This document shows positions 6,800 to 15,141 of a DNA stretch of 26,171 nt, one piece after another. Both the position numbers and the translations under genes were made by a program. Source of the stretch: HGM20899 sp964615195. GTDB lineage: Bacteria; Pseudomonadota; Gammaproteobacteria; Enterobacterales; Succinivibrionaceae. The stretch spans positions 1 through 26,171 of the forward strand of contig CAZTNG010000023.1 of assembly GCA_964615195.1 (NCBI GenBank), written 5' to 3'. Under the pieces are notes generated by a model. It searched no databases. It had not been told where the DNA came from and was given only the letters and a program-made list of their open reading frames with translations. Position 1 is the first letter of the stretch; the number at the start of each line of letters is the position of its first letter.

Positions 6800-9226
6800 T
6801 TAATGCATTCTAAACCAAGTCAACAATTTAAGCATATTCTGTTCATTAGTGCTAGATGTACCACTTATTGCTGTTGCATCTCCATTAAGCTTAAACAAAT
6901 AATTTTGCTCACTAAAGACTAAAACTTCATCCCTAGGGCCTAACTTTTGATAATAAACAGATTCATCCTTATTCAAGAAATTATCTACATCTTTGGCGTC
7001 ACCCTTTGCGATTAACTCTATGTTAGGCATAGGTATTGCTAAGTTTTTGTAGAAAACATTACTACTCGCAATAGATTCCGAATGTTGAACATTCATAAGT
7101 TCTGCCGCAATTGGATTTCGTTGGTAATCATACATTTTAACTTTTGGTAAAGTTAAAAATTGCAATATGGTACCTAATGAATCATGAGCAACTCTTGATT
7201 TAAATTCCTTAGCACTAAATGATTTATCAATAATTACTAATGGTACTCTACCTAATGACTTTAAACCATAATCATTCACCTCATCCACTGTAAGAGGATT
7301 CATTACTCGATGATCAGAAACCAGGACAAGAATACCATCTTTAAAATAATCCATATTTGACAAGCTCATGTACAACTTTTGCACCTCATTATCGGTATAC
7401 TTTAAAGTTTCAACAAATGAGGCTATATGAGTGCCTGGCATTATAAATGGTGCATGAGTTGTAGATGTAATAACTGTTGTAAAATAAGGAGTTTTTGTAG
7501 CTTTATTTGATTTTACCACACGTAAAAGATTTGCAAACAAATCATGATCGGGAACACTATCAAATGTTAAGCGTTCAGATTTACTGTAAAAATCATCATG
7601 ACCATCAAAAAATTCAGAAAAACCTGCAGCTTTAATAATTTTATCAAAATTAAATACATTCCTTGAACTATACATAATTTGCGTTTTATAGCCATTTTTA
7701 GCAAAAACCTTTGGTACTGCGTTATTATATAAGCTATCTTCAATTATAGATCTGTCTGATTGAATATAAGGTCTGCCCGTGTATATTGCAAAATTTCCTG
7801 TATCTGAGTTATAACCATTAGAAAAATAATTAGTAAAACTTAAATTTGCTGCCGCTAATTTATCAAGATTAGGCATATTATTACTATGCCCACCAAAATA
7901 TATACTGTTATTAGGAACAAAAGACTCTAATATAATCAAAATTACATTTTTTCGAGAGTTTATTCCTGTAAGCTCATACTCTGCAGGTTTGTATGACAAA
8001 AAAGGATAATCATCGGAATATGCCACCTTTTCTGTAGAATTGTTTAAATACAATACATTAGAAAAATCATTATCATAAATTGTACTTCCTGGTATAGGGA
8101 ATACATTATTAAATAAAATCTCACATACAACCAATAATACAGGGAAAATCAAATTACTTAAACAAATCTTGTTACCTTCAGTATTATTATAATTAATAAT
8201 GAAAAATCTAATTACAAGATAAAATAAACAAATGATTAAAAAGCATTGGTTACTATTTAGAAAATCAAAGATAAGCTCAAATGAAACAGTAAAATCAGAG
8301 AACTTAATATTTGTTATTTCAGAAAAAGCTAAACGTGCATTTAATTCATATAATAAAAACAAATCTACAGCATTTACCAATATGAAGATTAGAACACTTC
8401 CAAATACAAGCCATTTTACACACTTAGCTTTTATAAAAGCTATCAAGCAAAGAGCTATTGTTAAAAATATAATAAATGAACCATAGCTATGAATTAAATT
8501 TAAAAAACCAACAGAATATTCAGTTCTGTAAACTCTTACCAAATCCTTATCAAAACCTAAATTAAGTAGATAAATAAAAATCAAAAGTATTGGTAAAATT
8601 CTTAAAGAAATAGCCCATAAATTAATTTTATCTTTAACAATAAAATACGAACCTAGGTATGCCAAAAACAACATTAAACCTAGAAATAAATAAAGATATT
8701 TATGCGAAGATATAACATTAATTTCATTATTTAACTCAAAACCAGAACTCTTTAATACAGATCCTGCAATAAATATTACACCAGAAGAATCAATCTCAGC
8801 ATTATTCGATAAAAATTTGATTTGATCATTCTTTGCATTTTGTAAGCTAAAAGTATTACTACCTTCAACTGACAAATTTTTAATATGATAATCCGTACCG
8901 CCATCAACAGTTATACGAATATTTGTGATTTTATTAGTATTAAATTCATGCTTAATGAGGATTGTTTCACCAGGATTAAAATATTGCTTCCCAAAATACG
9001 TATTGTCTTCAGTAAATGTGTTACTTAATTTATCCGCATAAGATATAGCATATTTATGGAAACCACCTGTTGACGCCGTTAATTCAAATGTTGTTGTTAT
9101 ACTAGTTAAAAAAAATGGAAAACTTATAGTGATTAAACAATACAATAAAACGCATATTGCTATTGCATCAAATAAAGTGCTCCTTAATATATAACTTACA
9201 AAATCTTTGAATTTATATTTTTGCAT
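6800..9226 (-). CDS. LtaS/OpgB-superfamily membrane phosphoglycerol (or phosphoethanolamine) transferase-like protein
   Basis: An 808-residue inner-membrane enzyme. An N-terminal helix (about 18-42) is followed by a beta-rich, probably periplasmic domain (43-174), then about six helices (176-375) and a C-terminal sulfatase/alkaline-phosphatase-fold catalytic domain (about 425-760). Catalytic features fit the superfamily: Glu434 in ILESF, the candidate nucleophile Thr476 in NSDTGNF, His591 in TTTHAPF, and metal ligands Asp638-His639 in LVSDHRVMN. The last block resembles OpgB (osmoregulated periplasmic glucan phosphoglycerol transferase) more than LtaS, but the domain between the first two helices is not the classical OpgB or LtaS layout. 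The substrate is therefore unknown; glycan or lipid head-group modification is likely. It is apparently monocistronic, with a good promoter upstream. Confidence 0.78.
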   Translation of the reverse strand: MQKYKFKDFVSYILRSTLFDAIAICVLLYCLITISFPFFLTSITTTFELTASTGGFHKYAISYADKLSNTFTEDNTYFGKQYFNPGETILIKHEFNTNKITNIRITVDGGTDYHIKNLSVEGSNTFSLQNAKNDQIKFLSNNAEIDSSGVIFIAGSVLKSSGFELNNEINVISSHKYLYLFLGLMLFLAYLGSYFIVKDKINLWAISLRILPILLIFIYLLNLGFDKDLVRVYRTEYSVGFLNLIHSYGSFIIFLTIALCLIAFIKAKCVKWLVFGSVLIFILVNAVDLFLLYELNARLAFSEITNIKFSDFTVSFELIFDFLNSNQCFLIICLFYLVIRFFIINYNNTEGNKICLSNLIFPVLLVVCEILFNNVFPIPGSTIYDNDFSNVLYLNNSTEKVAYSDDYPFLSYKPAEYELTGINSRKNVILIILESFVPNNSIYFGGHSNNMPNLDKLAAANLSFTNYFSNGYNSDTGNFAIYTGRPYIQSDRSIIEDSLYNNAVPKVFAKNGYKTQIMYSSRNVFNFDKIIKAAGFSEFFDGHDDFYSKSERLTFDSVPDHDLFANLLRVVKSNKATKTPYFTTVITSTTHAPFIMPGTHIASFVETLKYTDNEVQKLYMSLSNMDYFKDGILVLVSDHRVMNPLTVDEVNDYGLKSLGRVPLVIIDKSFSAKEFKSRVAHDSLGTILQFLTLPKVKMYDYQRNPIAAELMNVQHSESIASSNVFYKNLAIPMPNIELIAKGDAKDVDNFLNKDESVYYQKLGPRDEVLVFSEQNYLFKLNGDATAISGTSSTNEQNMLKLLTWFRMH

Positions 9227-9258
9227 AATCCTACATCTAACAGCATAAAAACTCGCGC

Positions 9259-9288
9259 ATTATACTACTTTAGAAAGTGTTGAAACAA
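9259..9288 (-). promoter_or_regulatory. Sigma70-type promoter of the transferase-like gene
   Basis: Read on the minus strand, TTGTTT (9283-9288) and a perfect TATAAT (9259-9264) are separated by 18 bases. Transcription would start about 25 bases before the ATG at 9226. The -10 is strong and the -35 moderate. Confidence 0.55.
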
Positions 9289-9504
9289 AGATAACAGCTC
9301 TATAAACACAAAAACAATCATCAATCAAAAAAAAAGAACATTTTTTTGAAAATTCATGAAACAACAGATAAAGCACTATTTATTGCATCAAATACCAAAC
9401 TTCAATAAATTTGCCAAAGAAATTTGGTTTGAAAATTGACCAACAAAAATAAAAACTCACCAGGCTTAACATGTTTTTTAAACAAAATCACAGCATAGTC
9501 TACA

Positions 9505-9535
9505 CAAAAAAAAGGCACCCATATTAGGATGCCTT
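9505..9535 (-). terminator. Rho-independent terminator of prmB-aroC
   Basis: Arms AAGGCACCC (9512-9520) and GGATGCCTT (9527-9535) pair with one mismatch around a 6-base loop. A run of A at 9506-9513 gives the T tract on the minus strand. It lies 66 bases after the aroC stop. Confidence 0.82.
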
Positions 9536-9600
9536 AAGTTAAAATTTTAAACCTTGTAGCTAAAAATAATTTACATATAACTTATTAGTCAATAACTACT

Positions 9601-10686
9601 CTAAATTTTAGGTGTAGTACAAATCACGTCAGCATTTTGCGCACGATTTCTTAAAAAATGATCCATTAATGTCAAAGCCATCATTGCTTCTGCAATAGGA
9701 ACTGCTCTGATACCAACACAAGGATCATGCCTTCCTTTTGTTACTACATCTGTAACATCACCATTAACATCTATTGTTTTACCAGGAATTGTAATGCTTG
9801 AGGTTGGTTTTAAAGCCATTTTCACCACAATATCTTGCCCTGAACTTATACCACCTAAAATACCACCTGCGTGGTTTGTGGTAAAGCCATCTGGAGTTAA
9901 TACATCACGATGATATGAACCTTTCTGATTTGCAACAGCAAAGCCATCACCTATTTCAACTCCTTTAACGGCATTAATACCCATCATTGCAGCTGCAATA
10001 TCAGCATCAAGCCTATTAAATACTGGTTCACCTAGTCCAACAGGAACATTGTGAGCAATAACTTCAACCTTAGCACCAATGGAGTCATGCTCTTTAAGAA
10101 GATCTGACATAAAATCTCTTATAGCTTCAATTTTACTTGCATCGCCAAAAAAGAATTCATTGTTTTTTGCTTCAATTGCATTAATATTTTCAGCAACAAC
10201 TGGACCAATTTGAGAAGTATAACCTTCAATTACAATACCAAACTTCAGCAATAAGTATTTTTTTGCAATTGCACCAGCAGCTACACGCATGGCAGTTTCA
10301 CGAGCAGAAGATCTTCCACCACCACGATAATCACGAATACCATATTTTTGCAAATAGGTATAATCTGCATGACCAGGTCTAAACATTTTAGAAATTGATG
10401 AATAATCACCTGAACGCTGATCTGTATTTTCAATAACCAATCCTCTTGGTGTACCTGTAGTTTTTCCTTCATAAACACCAGAAATAATCTTTACTTGGTC
10501 AGCCTCTTGACGCATTGTGGTGAATTTTGACGTGCCAGGACGACGACGATCTAAATCTGGTTGAAGATCTGCCTCTGAAAGCTCTAAACCTGGAGGACAT
10601 CCATCAACTATTGCAGCTAAAGCTAAACCATGACTTTCTCCACAGGTAGTAACTTTAAACATTTGACCAAAGGTATTGCCCGCCAT
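9601..10686 (-). CDS. aroC: Chorismate synthase
   Basis: A full-length 361-residue chorismate synthase, which converts 5-enolpyruvylshikimate-3-phosphate to chorismate using reduced FMN, the last step of the common aromatic pathway in the cytosol. Signatures are clear: MAGNTFGQMFKVTTCGESHG at the N-terminus, DRRRPGTSKFTT (about 46-57), SGVYEGKTTGTP, FRPGHADYTY, YRGGGRSSARETAMRVAAGA and the C-terminal KGRHDPCVG. A Cys replaces the more usual Phe before GESHG. The ATG overlaps the prmB stop by one base (TAATG), and GGAG lies about 10 bases upstream within prmB, so the pair is probably translationally coupled. The order prmB-aroC matches E. coli. Confidence 0.97.
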   Translation of the reverse strand: MAGNTFGQMFKVTTCGESHGLALAAIVDGCPPGLELSEADLQPDLDRRRPGTSKFTTMRQEADQVKIISGVYEGKTTGTPRGLVIENTDQRSGDYSSISKMFRPGHADYTYLQKYGIRDYRGGGRSSARETAMRVAAGAIAKKYLLLKFGIVIEGYTSQIGPVVAENINAIEAKNNEFFFGDASKIEAIRDFMSDLLKEHDSIGAKVEVIAHNVPVGLGEPVFNRLDADIAAAMMGINAVKGVEIGDGFAVANQKGSYHRDVLTPDGFTTNHAGGILGGISSGQDIVVKMALKPTSSITIPGKTIDVNGDVTDVVTKGRHDPCVGIRAVPIAEAMMALTLMDHFLRNRAQNADVICTTPKI

Positions 10687-11672
10687 TATTTTTGTCTCCT
10701 AAATTGTTCAAAATAAGGTGCTGCTTCAACAAGTTCATCAAAGGATAAAACAAAAACCCCATCCCCTCCATTTTCAAATTCAACCCAATGGAAAGGTACA
10801 TTTGGAAATTCTGAAACTAAAGATAAACGACTATTACCTACTTCAACAACTAATACACCGTCTTCAGCTAAATAATATGAAGCTTCAGCTAAAATAACCT
10901 TGACCAAATCTAGTCCATCCTGACCCGCAGCTAACGCCATTTTTGGTTCAGCCTTAAATTCATCAGGCATATCTGATAAATCAGCCGCGTCTACATATGG
11001 AGGATTACAAACTATAAGATCATAATTTTCTTGTTCTGGAATATTATCAAATAAGTCACTACTAATTGGAAAGACTACATCTTCAAGGCCATATCGATAA
11101 ATATTTGCTGTAGCAACATCCAAAGCATCTAGACTTAAATCTACCGCATCAATTGTTGTATCACCATTAAATTTATTAGCACAAGCAATTGCAATACATC
11201 CACTACCAGTACACATATCCATAATGCGTTTTGGTTCTTTTGTTAAATAAGGAGCGAAGCCTTTTTGAATCAACTCACCAATAGGAGAACGAGGTATAAT
11301 AACTCTTTCATCTACATAAAATTCAATACCGCAAAACCATGCTCTATTAGTAATGTAAGCAGCAGGTATTTTTTGTTTTACGCGAACAGATAAAGCTTTG
11401 GCAATATTTCTTTTTTCACGATCTGTAAGTCTCGCACTAAGAGTATCTGTGTCAGCTGGAGGATCAAGATTAATAGTGCACATAACAATGTACATAGCTT
11501 CATCCCAATAACTATCTGTTCCATGACCTAAGAACACTTCATTTTCAATAAGATAGCTTGTAGCATAACGTACAACGTCATTGACTGTAACGAGTTCACT
11601 AACAACCTCTGGTTCGATCTCTTCAGGACATCTATCCATTGTTAGAGCATTGAATTTAACATTATCATTCAT
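10686..11672 (-). CDS. prmB: Ribosomal protein uL3 N5-glutamine methyltransferase
   Basis: About 328 residues from ATG 11672. PrmB uses S-adenosylmethionine to methylate a glutamine of ribosomal protein L3. Features match the family: an N-terminal helical domain with YLIENEVFLGHGTDSYWDEA, the AYITNRAWFCG and FYVDERVIIPRSPIGELI blocks, the SAM motif MDMCTGSGCIAIACA, and the substrate-binding DLIVCNPPYVDA. The frame extends to a TTG at 11705, but the ATG at 11672 has TAGG upstream and gives the usual family N-terminus, so I prefer it. It is the first gene of the prmB-aroC unit. The NPPY plus PrmB-specific blocks separate it from PrmC/HemK. Confidence 0.95.
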   Translation of the reverse strand: MNDNVKFNALTMDRCPEEIEPEVVSELVTVNDVVRYATSYLIENEVFLGHGTDSYWDEAMYIVMCTINLDPPADTDTLSARLTDREKRNIAKALSVRVKQKIPAAYITNRAWFCGIEFYVDERVIIPRSPIGELIQKGFAPYLTKEPKRIMDMCTGSGCIAIACANKFNGDTTIDAVDLSLDALDVATANIYRYGLEDVVFPISSDLFDNIPEQENYDLIVCNPPYVDAADLSDMPDEFKAEPKMALAAGQDGLDLVKVILAEASYYLAEDGVLVVEVGNSRLSLVSEFPNVPFHWVEFENGGDGVFVLSFDELVEAAPYFEQFRRQK

Positions 11673-11885
11673 AAATAAGAACCTAAAAAGCAATGGCAAA
11701 GCCAATAAAATATTGTGAATTATACATTTCTAAGCCTTTACAAGCAAGAATTCAAAAGCTTAATCTAGAACTGTAGCTCATTTATTACACCTAGAAAAAG
11801 ACAGTTAATTATATATAAAGATTTTTACTTCTATACATAGGTTAATGTATACACTAATAAACATTGGATAATCATCAATAACAAA

Positions 11886-11914
11886 CCCCAGTAAGTTTGT
11901 TCAACTTACTGGGG
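11886..11914 (-). terminator. Strong terminator of ytfK
   Basis: A perfect 12-base stem (CCCCAGTAAGTT with AACTTACTGGGG) and 5-base loop. On the minus strand it is followed by a short T-rich tract. It lies 58 bases after the ytfK stop. The space from here to prmB (11915-11971 excluded, 11673-11885) shows no other clear element. Confidence 0.8.
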
Positions 11915-11971
11915 TCACCAAATAATATATGGTTATTTCAAAATAAGATTTTATAAAATATTACTGAGTAT

Positions 11972-12169
11972 TTATGATTTAGAGCTCTCTATTGCAGTAT
12001 TAATTTCATTGACCGTAGTTGCATGCTTAACATCTGCTCCTAATGGCATTAACAATGCCCCCTTATCAAATTCATAAGCCCCTCGTCCTTGAATATAAAC
12101 ACGGCCTTTAAAAAAGGTACGAACGTGTTTAACAATTAACGCTGGAATATATTTTTTAAAAATTCTCAT
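11972..12169 (-). CDS. ytfK: YtfK family (DUF1107) small protein, likely SpoT regulator
   Basis: A 65-residue protein from ATG 12169. It matches E. coli YtfK end to end: MRIFKKYIPALIVKHVRTFF at the start, then GRVYIQGRGAYEFDKGALLMP, where the GA(Y/F)EFDKG core is diagnostic. In E. coli, YtfK binds SpoT and shifts it towards (p)ppGpp synthesis during phosphate or fatty-acid starvation; that role is transferred from the family. The frame continues upstream to a TTG at 12253, but the family N-terminus begins at this ATG, with GGA about 9 bases before it. It is monocistronic with a strong terminator. Confidence 0.9.
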   Translation of the reverse strand: MRIFKKYIPALIVKHVRTFFKGRVYIQGRGAYEFDKGALLMPLGADVKHATTVNEINTAIESSKS

Positions 12170-12491
12170 ATTGTTGTGTCCATAAATGTTCTTTTTATTC
12201 CGTCCTAAAAAGAGATTTAATCTATTATTGGTTATTTTTATAAAATACTGCAAGCAACAAACAAATTACTAAGCACTCTATTTATTGCATATATTTCTCA
12301 TAGAGGAAATACCTTTATCAAAGAATACTTTATATTATCAAAACACAAGCCCTTAAAAAGAGATCATATAGACGTTTTACCATATATTAATCTATAATAT
12401 ACAAAATTGAGATATCGATCTCATGGTTATACATTCAAATATTATTTGTATAACATATGTAATTTATTCTGAATTAATACAATGGAAAATC
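12170..12491. other. Divergent intergenic region between ytfK and the DUF2860 gene
   Basis: This stretch of about 320 bases must hold promoters for both divergent genes. The clearest structure is a 16-base perfect inverted repeat, TGAGAT-ATCG-ATCTCA, at 12408-12423, 69 bases before the DUF2860 ATG. It could be an operator. I cannot assign -10/-35 boxes with confidence. Confidence 0.4.
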
Positions 12492-13493
12492 ATGAAAAAA
12501 ACTTTATCTAGCGCAATTTTAACTACTCTTATATGTTCAACTTCAGCTTTTGCAAATGAAGGCATTCCTCCACGTGCCGACGGATTTGATGGTTTTATAT
12601 CATTAATTATGGCAAAGGATACTAGAAAAAATAACTTTAACACACATGATTCAAGTGTTAAACATGGTCAATTAAATTCTGAAGGTTCTACAGACCATAA
12701 CTACCTTATTGTACCACTAGGCAGAATAAACTATACTTTTGGACAAACAAAACACACCGTATTTGCTGGTACATCAATTAGCGATATTGTTGAAGGCTTA
12801 TATGCTTTTGAATTAGGCTATAGCTACAATATTAACGATAAACAAAAACTCACAATTGCTGTAGCGCCTCGCATGTTTTCATCAATACTTCGTGGTGAAA
12901 CTTGGCAAGATCCATACATGACAGAAGAGGAAAGAAAAGAGACAGATTTAACAACGTCTGCTTTACGTTTTTCTTATGATCATGCATTCAACACCCCTCT
13001 TAATTTGTCAGCAACAATATATGGGAAAGAGATAGATAATGAAAAATCTGGTGTACATCAATACCCACAGTATTCTAATAAATTAGAGCGAGATGGTACT
13101 GGTCTTGCTGCAAGAGTTGGCTATGGTTTAAAAGTTCAAAGCTTTGGTTTAGAACCTTATTTTACAGCAACAACCTTTGATGCTGACGGCGATGCTATGA
13201 GCTATGATGGCGTTGGTATTGGTATTAAGGGTATTACTCAATTTGGCGCACGTCATATAGTTTCTGCTAATATTGGTTATGTTTATACTGAATTTGATAC
13301 AACAAATCCTATTTTTGACAAAAAACAAGAAACTAATCTTTTTAAATTTAACGCCAATTACTTATACAGAAATCTTTTTATCAGAGATTTAGACGGAACA
13401 TTAATTTTCAACTGGAGCAAGTGTAATTCAAATATCACTTTCTACGATACTAATAATGTAATGTATGGCGCAGGTCTAACTTGGCATTTCTAA
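12492..13493 (+). CDS. DUF2860 outer-membrane beta-barrel protein
   Basis: A 333-residue secreted protein from ATG 12492. A signal peptide of about 22 residues ends in SAFA. The mature N-terminus, GIPPRADGFDGFISL, and the internal blocks LIVPLGRINYTFG, FELGYSY, MFSSILRGETWQDPY and YGKEIDNEKSG are characteristic of the DUF2860 family known from vibrios and relatives. The sequence alternates like beta strands and ends in TWHF, a terminal Phe typical of Bam-inserted barrels. The function of the family is unknown. A 23-residue upstream extension starting at 12423 is rejected because the signal peptide begins at this ATG, where GGA precedes it. It is monocistronic and ends at two hairpins. Confidence 0.88.
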   Translation: MKKTLSSAILTTLICSTSAFANEGIPPRADGFDGFISLIMAKDTRKNNFNTHDSSVKHGQLNSEGSTDHNYLIVPLGRINYTFGQTKHTVFAGTSISDIVEGLYAFELGYSYNINDKQKLTIAVAPRMFSSILRGETWQDPYMTEEERKETDLTTSALRFSYDHAFNTPLNLSATIYGKEIDNEKSGVHQYPQYSNKLERDGTGLAARVGYGLKVQSFGLEPYFTATTFDADGDAMSYDGVGIGIKGITQFGARHIVSANIGYVYTEFDTTNPIFDKKQETNLFKFNANYLYRNLFIRDLDGTLIFNWSKCNSNITFYDTNNVMYGAGLTWHF

Positions 13494-13498
13494 AATAT

Positions 13499-13526
13499 AG
13501 TACAAGTATTTTATCGTACTTGTACT
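13499..13526 (+). terminator. First hairpin after the DUF2860 gene
   Basis: A perfect 10-base stem, AGTACAAGTA (13499-13508) with TACTTGTACT (13517-13526), right after the stop. No T run follows, so it may be an mRNA-stabilising hairpin rather than a terminator on its own. Confidence 0.5.
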
Positions 13527-13537
13527 CGTAATAAATT

Positions 13538-13575
13538 AAGGCACTCTACAAGATTTTAATGAGTGCCTTTTTATT
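13538..13575. terminator. Terminator between convergent DUF2860 and cas6-like genes
   Basis: Arms AAGGCACTC (13538-13546) and GAGTGCCTT (13561-13569) pair perfectly around a 14-base loop, followed on the plus strand by TTTTATTTT. It is a good terminator for the DUF2860 gene. On the minus strand the tract after the stem is weaker, but it probably serves the cas6-like gene as well. Confidence 0.82.
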
Positions 13576-13586
13576 TTAAGTAAATA

Positions 13587-14546
13587 TCACAATCTCACAG
13601 AAAATTTACCTAGTCCCATTACAGCAGATTTTCCAACATGTAAGATTTGTCCAACATAAATGTAAGGTAAAAAAGGACTAAGATCACCTGCATTACCTAT
13701 AAGATCAAAACTACCTATTAAACCACCAAGAGCAATTGACGTCTGTTGCCTACTTGAGTATCTTTTCCAATCAAACCAATTTAGGTCTTTATTGCTAATT
13801 TCAATTCTTTTAGACATATTTTGCAGTTCATCATAACAAGGTAAATATCTAAATAAATTATCTTTATTGTAGTAAACACTAAAAAGAGAATTAACTCGTC
13901 TGACCAAAGACATTAAAAAATCTTCCGCACAAAATTCTTCTTGATTTATAGGTCGTCTATTAAAGTGAATTCTTGTAGGAGTTTCTAATGTAATTGATAC
14001 TGAAGATGTTTGATTAGGTATATCGATAACCAATGATTCAGCAATATCATGAATATAATGCGTAATACTAGGTTGAAAAATGACTAATCGTTTATTATTA
14101 ACGATTTGATAAATTTTATATAAATCAGCACTAATCTGTTCTTTTGTAAATCCAACCATTCCTGAATTTGCCAAAGCTTTAATAATAATTTGGATATAAC
14201 CAATAACATCACCAAAAACGACCATATTTATACTAAATAACTCATTTTTGCGAATTATCTGTTCTCCTATATGTAATGGTTCAATTATATATGGATTAGG
14301 CTTATCTACTGAACATTTGCCTAATTCATCATGTTGAGAACTGCCCCCTTCAAAAATAATAGCATATGGACAATTATTAAAATTCGAACATCCTTTGCAA
14401 TTACATTGCTCCTCTGTGCAACAAAGTTTACGTAGTTGGTGACCAAAAGCTCCCCTAAACGTTGAACCTGCGTACATAGGAAATGTAATATCTTCTTTTG
14501 CAATAAATTCTATGCAAAACTTAGCTATTGGTAAAGAAAACTCCAT
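13587..14546 (-). CDS. Stand-alone Cas6-family RAMP endoribonuclease
   Basis: A 319-residue protein of the COG5551/Cas6 type, the family that cuts CRISPR precursor RNA within repeats. The N-terminal RAMP fold holds GSTFRGAFGHQLRKL (27-41) with His36 on the first helix as a candidate catalytic residue, then a cysteine cluster (C42, C43, C48, C50, C53, C59) followed by PYAIIFE, which is typical of this family. The C-terminal half shows WFDWKRYSSRQQ and ends in LHVGKSAVMGLGKFSVRL, the glycine-rich RAMP signature. No frameshift or missing motif is seen. There is no other cas gene and no repeat array in the window. It could process a distant array, another host RNA, or be a leftover. Start at ATG 14546. 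Confidence 0.82.
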   Translation of the reverse strand: MEFSLPIAKFCIEFIAKEDITFPMYAGSTFRGAFGHQLRKLCCTEEQCNCKGCSNFNNCPYAIIFEGGSSQHDELGKCSVDKPNPYIIEPLHIGEQIIRKNELFSINMVVFGDVIGYIQIIIKALANSGMVGFTKEQISADLYKIYQIVNNKRLVIFQPSITHYIHDIAESLVIDIPNQTSSVSITLETPTRIHFNRRPINQEEFCAEDFLMSLVRRVNSLFSVYYNKDNLFRYLPCYDELQNMSKRIEISNKDLNWFDWKRYSSRQQTSIALGGLIGSFDLIGNAGDLSPFLPYIYVGQILHVGKSAVMGLGKFSVRL

Positions 14547-14709
14547 TTGAAACTCTATTCTTTTTGTAATACTAATTTATTCCACTTTTAAATTTATTTT
14601 ACAAATATAGCATTGCTATTCAAGTGTAAAAATAAATTTTGAATTATTCTAAACAAAAATCTATATATATAATGCCTTATTAATTGCATTTTTTAATACG
14701 TCCATAATT

Positions 14710-14732
14710 TCTCTTTTATAAAATAAAAGAGA
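14710..14732. repeat. Perfect inverted repeat upstream of the cas6-like gene
   Basis: TCTCTTTTAT (14710-14719) and ATAAAAGAGA (14723-14732) are exact reverse complements around AAA. It lies 164 bases before the cas6-like ATG. It could be an operator, or a hairpin in a leader transcript. Confidence 0.5.
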
Positions 14733-15086
14733 AACAAACTATTTACAAAAGTATAAATAACCACTAAATTATGTAAACATAAATACTTTTTTAATTTTAA
14801 TAACATTTTTTATATTAATTAAAAATTATAAATCCATAAAAAAACAAAAATTACAAAAATTTTGAGTAAAAATCGATACTTAGAACTTATAAATAAAGAC
14901 AAAGTACACATTTTTAAACCTTAATATACATTCAAGTTTTAGTAATGTGTTATATTTGCCGTAATATTATGAGTTTGAGGTGGTTTTAACTTAGCTATAT
15001 TGATTTTTTTGCTATTAAGTATTAATTTATATCACTTAATATCAATTAAAATTTTATGAAGCTTAATCATTACCAATAACACGGAG

Positions 15087-15114
15087 TCTAGAATTCAAAC
15101 TATTAAATTCTAGA
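15087..15114 (+). promoter_or_regulatory. Inverted repeat in the moxR leader
   Basis: TCTAGAATT (15087-15095) pairs exactly with AATTCTAGA (15106-15114) around a 10-base loop. It ends 27 bases before the moxR ATG and just before its AGGG ribosome binding site, so it is placed to be an operator or an mRNA structure affecting translation of the whole operon. Confidence 0.45.
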
Positions 15115-15141
15115 AAAGTAATCACATAGGGAAAAACGTAC

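Larger units (their letters stand above)
9227..9600. other. Intergenic region between the transferase-like gene and aroC
   Basis: This gap of 374 bases lies between two minus-strand genes. It holds the promoter of the transferase-like gene at the left end and the aroC terminator near 9505-9535. A run of A followed by a run of T around 9326-9347 could fold, but is low complexity. I see no coding frame. Confidence 0.5.
14547..15141. other. Long AT-rich divergent region between cas6-like gene and moxR
   Basis: This gap of 595 bases is extremely AT-rich. It must carry the promoters of the two divergent units. It holds two clear inverted repeats (14710-14732 and 15087-15114), listed separately. 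I looked for regularly spaced repeats that could be a CRISPR array or leader remnant and found none. Confidence 0.5.

Noticed and set aside
8232..8486. An 84-codon plus-strand frame inside the transferase-like gene
   Set aside because: It is antisense to the membrane region of a clear gene, and its Lys/Asn-rich content reflects the complement of hydrophobic codons.
9320..9350. A-run followed by T-run that could form a hairpin
   Set aside because: Low-complexity A/T pairing without a GC stem; not convincing as a terminator.
14547..15141. Possible CRISPR array or leader next to the cas6-like gene
   Set aside because: No direct repeats of 25-40 bases at regular spacing are visible here or elsewhere in the window; only AT-rich inverted repeats are present.
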